From the NCBI RefSeq assembly GCF_014257025.1, contig NZ_JACMSF010000009.1:124001-188000 (forward strand): a stretch of DNA of 64,000 nucleotides, read 5' to 3'. The notes under the pieces were generated by a model, which saw only the letters and a list, made by a program, of their open reading frames with translations, had not been told where the DNA came from and ran no database searches. Positions within the stretch are counted from its first letter, which is position 1; every line of letters begins with the position of its first letter. The translations under genes were made by a program, and so were the position numbers. Source of the DNA: Streptomyces cupreus. Its GTDB lineage: Bacteria > Actinomycetota > Actinomycetes > Streptomycetales > Streptomycetaceae. This document shows positions 1-7,264 of the stretch, one piece after another.

Positions 1-126
1 GATCAAGACCGTGATCGGGCGCCGGTCACATCGGTCACGCCCGACCAGGACACTTCAACAAGATCGTGTTACGAGCTCTTAGGGCCAGAATCATAAGCCT
101 GGCTTCAGGGACTCCACGAATCCGGG

Positions 127-648
127 TCAGCTCAAGGTGGCGTCTGTGGCGAACTTGTCGCAGGTCAGGCAGGCGTTGCCCTTCGTGCATGCCTGACGGG
201 GAGGCAGCAGACACAGTCCGTTGGGCAGGATGCGGTCGGTGCGCTTGTCGAGCTCCAGCATGTCGTAGAGGTCGCACGGGTCGGTGGCCAGCTCCCGGGC
301 ATCGGCGGTGATCTTCCGGTAGCGCAGGAACTCCCGCTCGTGGGTCTCGGCGAGGGTCTGCGCGGAGTGCATCAGCATGGCCGGCGACAGGTGTCCGAAG
401 TAGCGCTGGACGACGTGCAGTGGGACCCCCGCGTTGAGCAGGCTGGTGGCCTTGGTGTGCCGGAATCGGTGGTTGCGGTTGAAGTCGACCAGCCGCCTGG
501 CGCTGTCGCGGATGCCGAGGCGGCGGGCGAACTCGGACGGCGTCTGGTGGATGCGCTCGACGGGGTAGGGCTTGTCGGCGTGCCGGTTCATCTTGTGGGC
601 CAGGAAGAGGTATTTGGGGCTCGCGCCTGCCGAGGAATACGCGATACC
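127..648 (-). pseudogene. Tyrosine recombinase (phage-type integrase), C-terminal remnant
   Basis: Only the C-terminal part of a site-specific tyrosine recombinase remains. Counting from the ATG at 591, an HxxR box (HRFRH, residues 41-45) is followed by the usual helix and a GH pair (66-67), as in the catalytic core. The position where active relatives have the nucleophilic Tyr (motif MHYAQT) reads MHSAQT, so Ser76 replaces the catalytic Tyr. The frame is open upstream only to a TGA at 649-651, and no Arg-I region or N-terminal arm-binding domain is present. The Cys-rich tail (ACLTCDKFATDAT) normally continues, but here it stops two residues after DAT. The protein therefore looks inactive and truncated at both ends. 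Family assignment is confident; the inactivity is inferred from the missing residues. Confidence 0.75.
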
Positions 649-902
649 TCAAGCGTCCGCTCGTGGTTGCTCCACCGGACGCTGGGCCCGTGTGTGGTGC
701 CGCCCAGCAACGTGGGCTGGCCGATGCGCGCCATGATGGCCTCGTAGACCGGCCGCAGGGCCTCACGGCGTTCGACCAGGCCGCTTGCCTCCTCGTGCGT
801 CAGGATGGTGCACGGCCGGTCCAGCACCGCATCGTCGTGGGTGAGAAGGCTTTCTGCGAGATCCGCCGCGTCCTGGCGGACCGTCCCCGTGGTGTGTGTC
901 AT
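588..902 (-). CDS. Hypothetical protein beside integrase remnant
   Basis: This reading frame of about 104 residues begins at an ATG with a weak AGGA about 8 nt upstream. It contains a charged helical stretch (ALRPVYEAIMARIGQPTLLGG) without a family I recognise. Its 3' end runs across the integrase remnant in another frame (last residues RAPNTSSWPTR are the integrase sequence misread), so the natural C-terminus is probably lost or frameshifted. Upstream in-frame codons reach 944, but the extra residues look like noise. It may be a broken neighbour of the recombinase. No function is proposed. Confidence 0.3.
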   Translation of the reverse strand: MTHTTGTVRQDAADLAESLLTHDDAVLDRPCTILTHEEASGLVERREALRPVYEAIMARIGQPTLLGGTTHGPSVRWSNHERTLEVSRIPRQARAPNTSSWPTR

Positions 903-1239
903 GACGATCATCCTGGCAGCCGCCGCTGACATCGCTGTCGGCAATCACGCACGGTCACCAGCACGCTGGACGCCACGAGGAATTGGCGACACTTCAATAG
1001 GCGAGCTCACCAGCACCGAGGCCGGAAGAGGCTTCCTGGTCACCGACTTCATCGGCCCGGAACTCCCCGTTGTCCTCGCGCTCGCCGCCGACGGCGGTCT
1101 CCCCGGTCCTCACCTCGCCCGCGAGGCGTGAGCAGATAGCGGATCAGGCTCGTGTCGCGGGCGCCCAAACGCGGCGGATCGTCTGACGAACCTCCTACTG
1201 CATGTCGCCACCGAGTGGTGAACCGAGCGCCGAGTCGAA
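903..1239. other. Intergenic stretch with no recognisable gene
   Basis: About 340 bases separate the integrase-side debris from the acetyltransferase remnant. Reading both strands I see only short frames without family resemblance, no clear promoter and no terminator hairpin. Its position between two pseudogenes suggests decayed element DNA. Confidence 0.4.
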
Positions 1240-1545
1240 TCAGGCCGTACCGGTGTCGACCCGGTACACGATTTTCCCGTCGCACTCCGCGAACCCAAGC
1301 GACTTGCAGAAGGCGCGCGCCAGGATTGACGCGGTCCGTCATCCACTGAAAAAGAGGGAGTGCGTGGAACCGGCGCTGGGCCAGAGGAACGAGTAGGCGG
1401 CGAGGCCGACGATGTCACCGGCTTCGTCCTCGACCAGGAGCGCGGGCGCCGGGGGCGGGGAGCCGAAGAGGGCCTCTTCCACCTGGGCCCGGCGTTCCTC
1501 GAACGGCTGGATCTCCGTCGAGCTTGGTGGCGTCGTTGGCCACAT
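1240..1545 (-). pseudogene. GNAT acetyltransferase with internal deletion
   Basis: The N-terminal piece (from 1545) carries the GNAT beta-strands EALFGSPPPAPALLVEDE, GDIVGLAAYSFLWPSAGSTHSLF and then hits a stop (FFSG*, 1339-1341). In the next frame the missing end resumes as QWMTDRVNPGARAFCKSLGF and terminates as VYRVDTGTA at 1240-1242. In intact relatives the two pieces are separated by roughly 35-40 residues that include the acetyl-CoA binding signature (RxxGxG/A). That segment is gone and the junction near 1350 is out of frame. The order and identity of both flanking pieces make an acetyltransferase pseudogene the best reading. The true N-terminus is uncertain because the first codons after 1545 look unlike family starts. 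Confidence 0.8.
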
Positions 1546-1556
1546 CAGTCACGGCG

Positions 1557-3959
1557 TCAACCGGCAGCTCGGGTCAGCAACCTTTCTATGCGGGAGCGGA
1601 TGGACGTGGCCCGGCGGTCGGTATAGGGGGTCAGGTGGGTCAGGGCCTCGATCCAGTGGCCACGGGCAGTCTCGGGGTCCTCCGGGTGAACGGCTGCGGC
1701 CAGGTGGTCGAGTTCCAGGGCGAGCTGCCAGGTGTCCCCTAGGTCGCGATGAACGGCCGCGGCCTGGCGGTGGAAGGTGGTGGCCTCGCCGTGACGGTCC
1801 ATCGCGGCATACGTCTGGCCCGTGCCGCGCCAGGCCAGGGCCTCGCGGCTGCGGTCGCCAAGGCGTCGGTGGAGCATGGCGGAGCGCTGGTAGGAGGTCA
1901 GGGCGTCGCCGTGCTGGGCGGCGGTGCGCTGGATGTCGCCGAGGGTGAGGAGCCAGAAGCCTTCCCGGGTGTGGTCGCGGAGGGCGAGCGCGATGTCGAG
2001 CGCCTCGTCGATGGATCGCCGGGCGGCATCCGTGTCGCCCTCTTCGAGTCGCAGGGCGGCTGCGATCCGAAGAAGGTTGCCTTCACCGCCACGATTGGCC
2101 AGGGCCCGGTGCGCGGCAAGCGCCTCGTCGATGACCGAGGCGGCCTCGGGCAGGCGGCCGGCGCTCAGGCGAGTGCTGGCGATGTTGGACAGTGCGGTGG
2201 CGGCTCGTTGACCATTTCCCAGGTCTCGGAAGACGGACATGGCCTGCCCGAAATGCGCGTCCGCCAAGTCGAGTTCGCGCTGTCGTAGATAGATCAGGCC
2301 CATGAGGTTGAGGGCCTGGGCCTCGTCGAACCGGCTCTGCGAGCTGCGAGCCAGCGTGACGGCTCGCTCCAGAGCGTCCTGGCCCTCGGAGAAATTGTTC
2401 AGAGCCCTGTGCGCGATGCCCATGTTGATGAGCAGCCGTGTCTGCGCTCTCTGGTCCTCTCGTCTTGTCGCTGCCTCCAATCCGATTCGGCCCAGCTCCA
2501 GCCAGTCCCGCTCCGACGAGGAGGCGGGACGTGCGAACCACAGGATGGTGGCCAACAGCCAAGCCGTCTCGTCCATTCCGTTTCGGGCGGCGTCGCGCAC
2601 GACGGGGAGGAAGTTGCCCTGTTCCCGTTCGGACCAGTCGACGGCGGCGTTGTAGTCGGTGAAGACGAGGGGCGTGACTTCCGGCAAGGGTTCAGGCAGT
2701 GGCAGGTGGTCCTCTGACGGATAGAGCCACGTCTGGGCGGCGTTGGCGGTGTGGAGGTACCAGCTCAGGACGCGTCGTCGCGCAGCTTGCCTTTGGTCGG
2801 ACGACTCCTCTGCCTGCGCAAGGTCGGTGGCGTACGCGCGTAAGAGGTCGTGGAACTGGAACCGGTCCGGAGCGGTCTGCTCCAGCAGGTGGGCCCCGAC
2901 CAGATCGTCGAGTAGCTGGCGTGTTCGGCTGGGTGTGGCTTCACCGAGGGCGGCCGCAGCGGGGAGGCTGAACGCCGCTCCAGGGTGCAGGCCAAGGAGG
3001 CGGAAGAGGCGGGCCGAGTGCGTGGGTAGAGCGCGATAGGACCAGGTGAAGACCGAACGGATTGCTTCGGCCTCGTCATCGATGCCGGTGCTGAGGGCAT
3101 CCCAGAGGGCGGACTCGTCACGCAGATCGCTGATGAGATCGTCGAGTCGCATGTGCGGGTGGCTGGCGGCCCGTTCCGCGGCGATTCGCAGGGCAAGCGG
3201 CAGACGGGCGCACAGGCGCGCCAGTTCTGCCAGTTTGTCGCCGTCGTCCTCGGGCCGGTAGCCCCTCGTGACCGCGCGCAGCAGAGCGACTGCCTCCGGC
3301 TCCGGAAGCGTGCCAAGGGTGATCCTGCGGGCGCCGTCACGCACCGAGAGACCCGCCAAGCGGCTGCGGCTGGTGACCACAACGAGGCTGTCTCCTCCGC
3401 CGGGGAGCAGCGGCCGGACTTGGCTGACCGTGGCCGCATTGTCCAGGAGGATCAGGACCCGGCGGTCGGCGATCAGTGAGCGGTACATCGCTGCTGCGTC
3501 GTCGACGTCCTGAGGAACCTCAGCCGGGGCCACGCCCAAGGCCCGCAGGAAGCGCTGAAGCGCCTGCGCGGCTGTGACTGGTTCTCCGGGATCGTACCCG
3601 CGGAGGTTGACGAAGAGCTGGCCGTCGGGGAACTGGTCCTTGACCTGGTGCGCCCAGTGCAGGACCAGCGAGGTTTTGCCCGCGCCCGCCGTGCCGGCCA
3701 CCACGTGAACGGAGACGACGACGCGCCCGCCGTTTCGGTCGGCAAGCACCGCGTTCAGCTGTCCCAGTTCGTCAGAGCGGTTGACGAAGGTGCTCACGTC
3801 GGCTGGGAGCTGGCGTGGGACGGGCCCCGATGGCCCCGAGGCGGCGACGTGGTGGAAGTGGATGTCACCAGTGACGCTCCCGGCCTGTACGACATCGCGA
3901 GACGACCCGGAGAGGTCGTTCTGCGAGTCTCCGGGTCGCCTGTTGCCCTCTGTAGGCAC
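1557..3959 (-). CDS. STAND-family NTPase with TPR repeats
   Basis: A large signal-transduction ATPase of about 800 residues. From the GTG at 3959 a short N-terminal segment contains VVQAGSVTGDIHFHH, followed by an NB-ARC-type NTPase with P-loop GTAGAGKT (about residues 89-96), Walker B RVLILLD (about 167-173) and sensor-1 VVVTSRSR. The helical C-terminal half, from about residue 480, is a chain of TPR-like repeats (for example RALNNFSEGQDALERAVTLA). Such proteins oligomerise when the TPR part senses a ligand. The GTG was chosen because the ATG at 4016 would overlap the upstream gene's coding end by 38 nt and add only low-complexity residues; the GTG lies 19 nt after that gene's stop. It is the last gene of a minus-strand set with a DUF6879-like protein and a small protein. 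No catalytic effector domain is fused. A conflict or regulatory role is inferred from family behaviour. Confidence 0.85.
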   Translation of the reverse strand: MPTEGNRRPGDSQNDLSGSSRDVVQAGSVTGDIHFHHVAASGPSGPVPRQLPADVSTFVNRSDELGQLNAVLADRNGGRVVVSVHVVAGTAGAGKTSLVLHWAHQVKDQFPDGQLFVNLRGYDPGEPVTAAQALQRFLRALGVAPAEVPQDVDDAAAMYRSLIADRRVLILLDNAATVSQVRPLLPGGGDSLVVVTSRSRLAGLSVRDGARRITLGTLPEPEAVALLRAVTRGYRPEDDGDKLAELARLCARLPLALRIAAERAASHPHMRLDDLISDLRDESALWDALSTGIDDEAEAIRSVFTWSYRALPTHSARLFRLLGLHPGAAFSLPAAAALGEATPSRTRQLLDDLVGAHLLEQTAPDRFQFHDLLRAYATDLAQAEESSDQRQAARRRVLSWYLHTANAAQTWLYPSEDHLPLPEPLPEVTPLVFTDYNAAVDWSEREQGNFLPVVRDAARNGMDETAWLLATILWFARPASSSERDWLELGRIGLEAATRREDQRAQTRLLINMGIAHRALNNFSEGQDALERAVTLARSSQSRFDEAQALNLMGLIYLRQRELDLADAHFGQAMSVFRDLGNGQRAATALSNIASTRLSAGRLPEAASVIDEALAAHRALANRGGEGNLLRIAAALRLEEGDTDAARRSIDEALDIALALRDHTREGFWLLTLGDIQRTAAQHGDALTSYQRSAMLHRRLGDRSREALAWRGTGQTYAAMDRHGEATTFHRQAAAVHRDLGDTWQLALELDHLAAAVHPEDPETARGHWIEALTHLTPYTDRRATSIRSRIERLLTRAAG

Positions 3960-3978
3960 GTCGATCGATGCGCCCTGG

Positions 3979-4602
3979 TCAGGCCGCGGGCGGCGGAGGC
4001 AGGTCGGCCACGGCACGGCCGAAGTACGCCTGGACGTCCTCCGCAGCCGCGTACAGTTCCTGCAGATACTCCACCCAGTTCCTCACGGTGCTGGGATCGG
4101 TGAAGCGAATCGCCCCGTCCGGTTGACCGGCAGCGGTGTACAGCACACGGAAGAGAACCCGACTGTCCAGAAGGTTCAACTCCGGCAGCAGCGCATCGCC
4201 CTCCGCGGCGGCGACCGCGGAAGCAGGCAGGACGCGAACGGAATGCCCGCATTCCGCACTCAGTCGTAGCCAGTGCAGCTCCCACTGCACATACGGCGTC
4301 AGCGGCTCCTCAACCACACGAATACGATGAAAGACCGCCCCCCGCGACACTTCATCCCTGGCCCTTCGAACCAAGGCGTCACGTTCGGCCTCGAACAGCC
4401 GCAACACTCCTGGCCAGTCCCCCTGACGCAGCGCCTCCCGGCTGTCGTCGTTCGTCTCCTCGAAGTGCTGCAACCGCTCCAGTTTCCAGGACTCCCCATC
4501 GCGGATCGCGGCGCGCCGCTCCCGGAAGTCCCGCTTGTAGTCCTCGCGTGTGAGCCGCTCACCTAGCTCGTCCGGGAGCCCAGGAGCGAGGAGATCAAGC
4601 AT
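3979..4602 (-). CDS. DUF6879-like protein
   Basis: A soluble protein of 207 residues. The central region (FRRIRVVEEPLTPYVQWELHW equivalent, here HRIRVVEEPLTPYVQWELHW, then SVRVLPAS) matches my memory of the actinobacterial DUF6879 family, whose biochemical role is unknown. The start at 4602 overlaps the stop of the upstream small gene by 8 nt (ATGCTTGA), implying translational coupling; an upstream in-frame ATG at 4626 is less likely. In Streptomyces this family often sits next to HTH, DUF397 or STAND genes, as here. The C-terminus ends in a run of prolines (PPPPAA). No membrane segment is visible. The family call is from memory and not from a search. Confidence 0.7.
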   Translation of the reverse strand: MLDLLAPGLPDELGERLTREDYKRDFRERRAAIRDGESWKLERLQHFEETNDDSREALRQGDWPGVLRLFEAERDALVRRARDEVSRGAVFHRIRVVEEPLTPYVQWELHWLRLSAECGHSVRVLPASAVAAAEGDALLPELNLLDSRVLFRVLYTAAGQPDGAIRFTDPSTVRNWVEYLQELYAAAEDVQAYFGRAVADLPPPPAA

Positions 4603-4864
4603 CGGGAATGTCCACCTTCGCCGCACTCAGCATGTTGCCCGGGATGACAACCAACCGCTCGTCCGGCCCCAGGTTCACCTCGCTCGGCAGGCGCGACCGG
4701 TAGTGCGCGGTGAGATCGCGGCCGATCACGGCAACGTCGCCGTTGCTCAGCTGCCAGATGTCCGGGCACTCGTCGTCGTCCTTGGAGTTGCCCAGCTCCG
4801 CCGCCGACTTACCGAGGCGCTTGACGAATAACGCAGACGGATCGGCTTCCCATGCGCGGGCCAC
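4595..4864 (-). CDS. Small conserved protein upstream of DUF6879-like gene
   Basis: A predicted 89-residue protein. I chose the GTG at 4864 because GGAGG precedes it by 5 nt; the frame stays open to 5092 but upstream residues look random. The core CPDIWQLSNGDVAVIGRDLT and the end RLVVIPGNMLSAAKVDI form a pattern I have seen in small Streptomyces proteins partnered with DUF6879, without a known function. It is the first gene of a tightly coupled set (8-nt overlap with the next gene, then a 19-nt gap to the STAND ATPase). It probably encodes an accessory component of the same unit. Confidence 0.6.
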   Translation of the reverse strand: MARAWEADPSALFVKRLGKSAAELGNSKDDDECPDIWQLSNGDVAVIGRDLTAHYRSRLPSEVNLGPDERLVVIPGNMLSAAKVDIPDA

Positions 4865-5108
4865 GACTGCCTCCAGTATCCACAACGTCACTGACAGTGT
4901 CCTCAACGATACCGGGCACACCTGGATGCGTACATCAGGAAAGGCGCCAGTCCACGCAGCACTCCCCCAGCGGACGCTCGGACGTCCTGAGCTACCGCTC
5001 AATACCGCCCGGGTGATCCGAGTCATACAGATGATGGGACGCAACCCCCTGCGTCGACGGCATCCGAACCGGGGCCGCCCGGGACGTCGCAAGGGTCAAC
5101 CGAAGCCT

Positions 5109-5513
5109 TCAACTCTCCCGCGCGGGAGGAGCTGTAGGACTGTTGAAGGTGATGCCGGAGAAGTCCCGACCCTGGATCACCGGACCATACTGGGTACCGC
5201 CACTGACTGTGTTGGTCACCGAGCCGTCAGCCAACGCTGGAATCTGGCCACGCCACGAGTCCAGCGCAGCAGCGAACTCCGGGTCAACGGCCGCCCGCGC
5301 GGCGAGGGCACCACTCAACGCTTCTGCCCGTGTCGGTTCGCCTGGCGCCTCGCTCAGCGCCACCAACTCGGCCTCCCCGGGTGCCGGGGCTCCCGCCTGC
5401 CTGCCGAACGGTCTCCGCACCAACTCACTCAGCGTCGCCCAGGCCTGCCGACCCAGCTCGCCCCCGGCCCCGCCTGCCAGCGCCGCCAACACTCCCACCG
5501 ATACCGGATCCAA
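5109..5513 (-). CDS. Small protein with glycine-rich helix and C-terminal QGRDFSG motif
   Basis: 134 residues. The TTG at 5513 is preferred because a good GGAG ribosome site lies 6-7 nt upstream and the protein then begins LDPVSVGVLAALAGGAGGEL, the usual opening of a Streptomyces family that I know only as hypothetical. An ATG at 5573 is possible but lacks such a site. The first 30 residues form a hydrophobic glycine-rich helix, and the middle is helical and charged. The tail GPVIQGRDFSGITFNSP resembles the short motif VVQAGSVTGDIHFHH at the start of the STAND ATPase 1.2 kb downstream on the same strand. This suggests a shared adaptor motif by which the two proteins could associate. Confidence 0.65.
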   Translation of the reverse strand: MDPVSVGVLAALAGGAGGELGRQAWATLSELVRRPFGRQAGAPAPGEAELVALSEAPGEPTRAEALSGALAARAAVDPEFAAALDSWRGQIPALADGSVTNTVSGGTQYGPVIQGRDFSGITFNSPTAPPARES

Positions 5514-5849
5514 GGCCTCTCCTCGACTACACGTTCCCGGTCTCATTTCGACTGACCCACGGTAGAGGCGCAATCATCCTCACCGCAGCCCGAATCTCTG
5601 AACCTTTCCAGACGCCGCTCAAATGAGCCGAGTCAGACCAGCCGCCGCTGTCCGGGGCGGCAGACTGCACCGAGCCCGAGACGATGCCGCGCCGGCCCTG
5701 CGCACCGCCGGTCCAGCCGGTGGCATAGACGAGCAAACCGCTAGCAGGCGGCAAGGCCGTGACGCTCGCTTCGGTCAACTGCGGGGTAGAGCGACAGCGT
5801 GATGTCCCATCGCCCCCCAGCTCAGAGGCGTCATCCGCCCCTCCGCTCC

Positions 5850-5900
5850 AGGGACTTTTCAGGGACTTTCAGCGCTGTCTGAGGGACTTCCGAGGGACTT
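5850..5900. repeat. Four helically phased AGGGACTT direct repeats
   Basis: The octamer AGGGACTT occurs at 5850-5857, 5861-5868, 5882-5889 and 5893-5900. Start-to-start distances are 11, 21 and 11 bp, close to whole turns of B-DNA, so all copies face one side of the helix. This is the layout of protein-binding iterons or integrase arm-type sites; the second reading fits the adjacent element remnants. Confidence 0.7.
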
Positions 5901-5934
5901 TTCGCGGCCTAACACGGCAAGCCCCTGAAAGACC

Positions 5935-5970
5935 GGAAAGGGCCTCCGACGCAGGTCAGAGGCCCTTTCC
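5935..5970. terminator. Strong inverted repeat, terminator-like
   Basis: The arms GGAAAGGGCCTC (5935-5946) and GAGGCCCTTTCC (5959-5970) are a perfect 12-bp palindrome. Inside, GAC/GTC pair around a GCAG loop after one mismatch. No uridine tract follows on either strand, so it could be a bidirectional terminator or a structural part of an integration site. Confidence 0.6.
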
Positions 5971-5990
5971 AAGGCAAAACCGCAGGTAGC

Positions 5991-6023
5991 GGCAGACGAG
6001 TCGGGCTGTACGCCGGGTTCTGT
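5991..6023 (-). other. RNase P RNA 3'-end-like fragment, possible attachment site
   Basis: Read on the minus strand, this 33-nt segment contains ACAGAACCCGGCGTACAG followed by CCCGACTCGTCTGCC, which matches my memory of the 3' terminus of actinobacterial rnpB (universal ACAGAACCCGGC and the 3' strand of helix P1). Sequence upstream does not resemble rnpB (no conserved GATGGATGGCCG), so only the last bases of the gene are represented. A short copy of an RNA-gene 3' end at an island boundary is the usual signature of a recombination site. Confidence 0.5.
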
Positions 6024-6194
6024 TCGAGTCTGAACCGATCCGAATTCGCCAGTCGCCCACTCTCAGGATGAGACTCCCCAGCCTTCCAGAGGATTGCCGC
6101 TTACTGCCCAGCCACTTCGACCCGGATTCGACCCCATACCTTCATGCGCCCCTGACGCACCCGTCTGATCTGCGCAAACAGTGACGCGAGGCAG

Positions 6195-6497
6195 TCAGAG
6201 GCTGTACTCGTGGTAGTACCCGGTGGGCTGACCGGGCAGGATGCCTTCCCGGTTCTGGAAGACCGTGCCGTCCTGCGTGTACGGGAACGGCCCGCCCTGC
6301 TCGATCAGCTCCAGCGTGTCGTACGCCTGGGAGGGCAGGTCGCTGTAGCAGATGTCGCCGACCGCGGCGGCGGCCGGGGTGGCGGTGACGGTGCCACCGA
6401 TGAGAAGGGCGGACAGGACGGCGGCCGCGGCGCCGATGCGAGTGATTCGTGGGGGGAATCTCATGGCTCCCATGATGACGCGCGTAGACCGTGGCAT
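6195..6497 (-). pseudogene. Secreted guanyl-specific ribonuclease (RNase Sa type), 3' half missing
   Basis: A signal peptide (RRITRIG-like n-region here PPRITRIG, hydrophobic AAAAVLSALLIGG, cleavage near PAAAA) is followed by GDICYSDLPSQAYDTLELI and GPFPYTQDGTVFQNRE, the N-terminal half of the RNase Sa/barnase-like fold. The frame ends just after YYHEYSL. In RNase Sa the catalytic Glu lies in that YYHEY motif, but the essential Arg pair and the catalytic His are in the next 40 residues, which are absent. The product cannot complete the active site. The break falls at the boundary with the element debris at 5.8-6.19 kb, so insertion or excision probably truncated it. Start choices are ATG at 6497, 6473 or 6464; none has a strong ribosome site. 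Confidence 0.8.
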
Positions 6498-6563
6498 GTC
6501 AATGACAACCTCGGGGAATTTCCCGTCAAGTCCGATGAGTTTTCAGGGAGTTAACCTGACGCG

Positions 6564-7190
6564 TCAGGCGTTCTCGGGGAGTTCGTAGGAGCCGTACTCC
6601 GGCTTTCCCGCCAGGTCGTACGTCTGGATGGAGACGCCTGTCGAGGTGATGCTGCCGCCGGTGTGGCGGAAGGCCGTCGGGACCGTGCCCTCCGGGAAGA
6701 AGCGGCGGCCCGCGCCCAGAACGACCGGGAAGGTCAGCAGGTGCAGGGTGTCGAGCACGCCGAGGCCCAGCAGGGACTGGACGAGTGCGCCGCTGCCGTG
6801 GATCTGGAGTTCGCCGTCGGTGCGCTCCTTGAGGGCGGTGACCTCCTTGGCGAGGGGCCCGCTGATCACGGTGGTGCCGTCCCAGTCCGGGTCGGTGAGG
6901 GTGGCGGAGACGACGTACTTCGGCAGGGCGTTCAGCCGCGAGGCGACCGGGTCCTCGGGGTCGGTCACCTTGGGCCAGAACCCGCTGAAGATGTCGTACG
7001 TACGGCGGCCGAGCAGGAAGGCGCCCACGCCGTCGAAGACGCCGTTGATGAACCGGCCGAAGTCGTCGTCGGCGTACGGGAAACTCCAACCGCCCTGCTC
7101 GAAGTCGTCGCGGGTGTCCTCCTGGGGGCCGCCGGGGGCCTGGTAGACGCCGTCGAGGGTGACGAAGATCGTGGAGACGAGCTTGCCCAT
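6564..7190 (-). CDS. Dihydrofolate reductase family protein (RibD C-terminal fold)
   Basis: 208 residues with the N-terminal strand VSTIFVTLDGVYQAPGG and the later LLGRRTYDIFSGFWP, ALPKYVVSATL and HGSGALVQSLLGLGVLDTLHLLTFPVVLGAGRRFF, which are landmarks of the RibD_C/DHFR-like NADPH-dependent reductases widespread in actinobacteria. It is cytoplasmic; the substrate is unknown because these proteins only distantly resemble true DHFR. It stands alone, upstream of the AIM24 gene on the same strand with a 74-nt gap. Length is normal for the family. The ATG at 7190 follows a purine-rich AGGAAGCAGG. Confidence 0.85.
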   Translation of the reverse strand: MGKLVSTIFVTLDGVYQAPGGPQEDTRDDFEQGGWSFPYADDDFGRFINGVFDGVGAFLLGRRTYDIFSGFWPKVTDPEDPVASRLNALPKYVVSATLTDPDWDGTTVISGPLAKEVTALKERTDGELQIHGSGALVQSLLGLGVLDTLHLLTFPVVLGAGRRFFPEGTVPTAFRHTGGSITSTGVSIQTYDLAGKPEYGSYELPENA

Positions 7191-7264
7191 GGCGGGTACC
7201 TGCTTCCTGGTGCGGGGTCTGTAGTCATCAGGGCAGACCCCGCGGGCCCCCGCAACTCATCGGT

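Larger units (their letters stand above)
5514..6194. other. Gene-free boundary segment with repeats and RNA-gene fragment
   Basis: This 680-base stretch has no convincing gene (an 83-codon minus frame at 5527-5778 lacks family resemblance and a ribosome site). It holds phased direct repeats at 5850-5900, a hairpin at 5935-5970 and an RNase P RNA 3'-end-like segment at 5991-6023, all described separately. The remainder up to the truncated ribonuclease gene (6024-6194) shows no feature I can name. Confidence 0.6.

Noticed and set aside
35..766. 243-codon minus-strand frame in the integrase region
   Set aside because: Arg/Pro-rich shadow; the recognisable recombinase motifs are in the 127-591 frame.
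5527..5778. 83-codon minus-strand frame
   Set aside because: No ribosome site, no family resemblance; it overlaps the start region of the small conflict-type gene and the boundary repeats.
6011..6040. tRNA T-arm-like sequence near GTTCGAGTC
   Set aside because: The flanking bases do not form a 5-bp T-stem or acceptor stem; the RNase P RNA end explains part of the sequence better.
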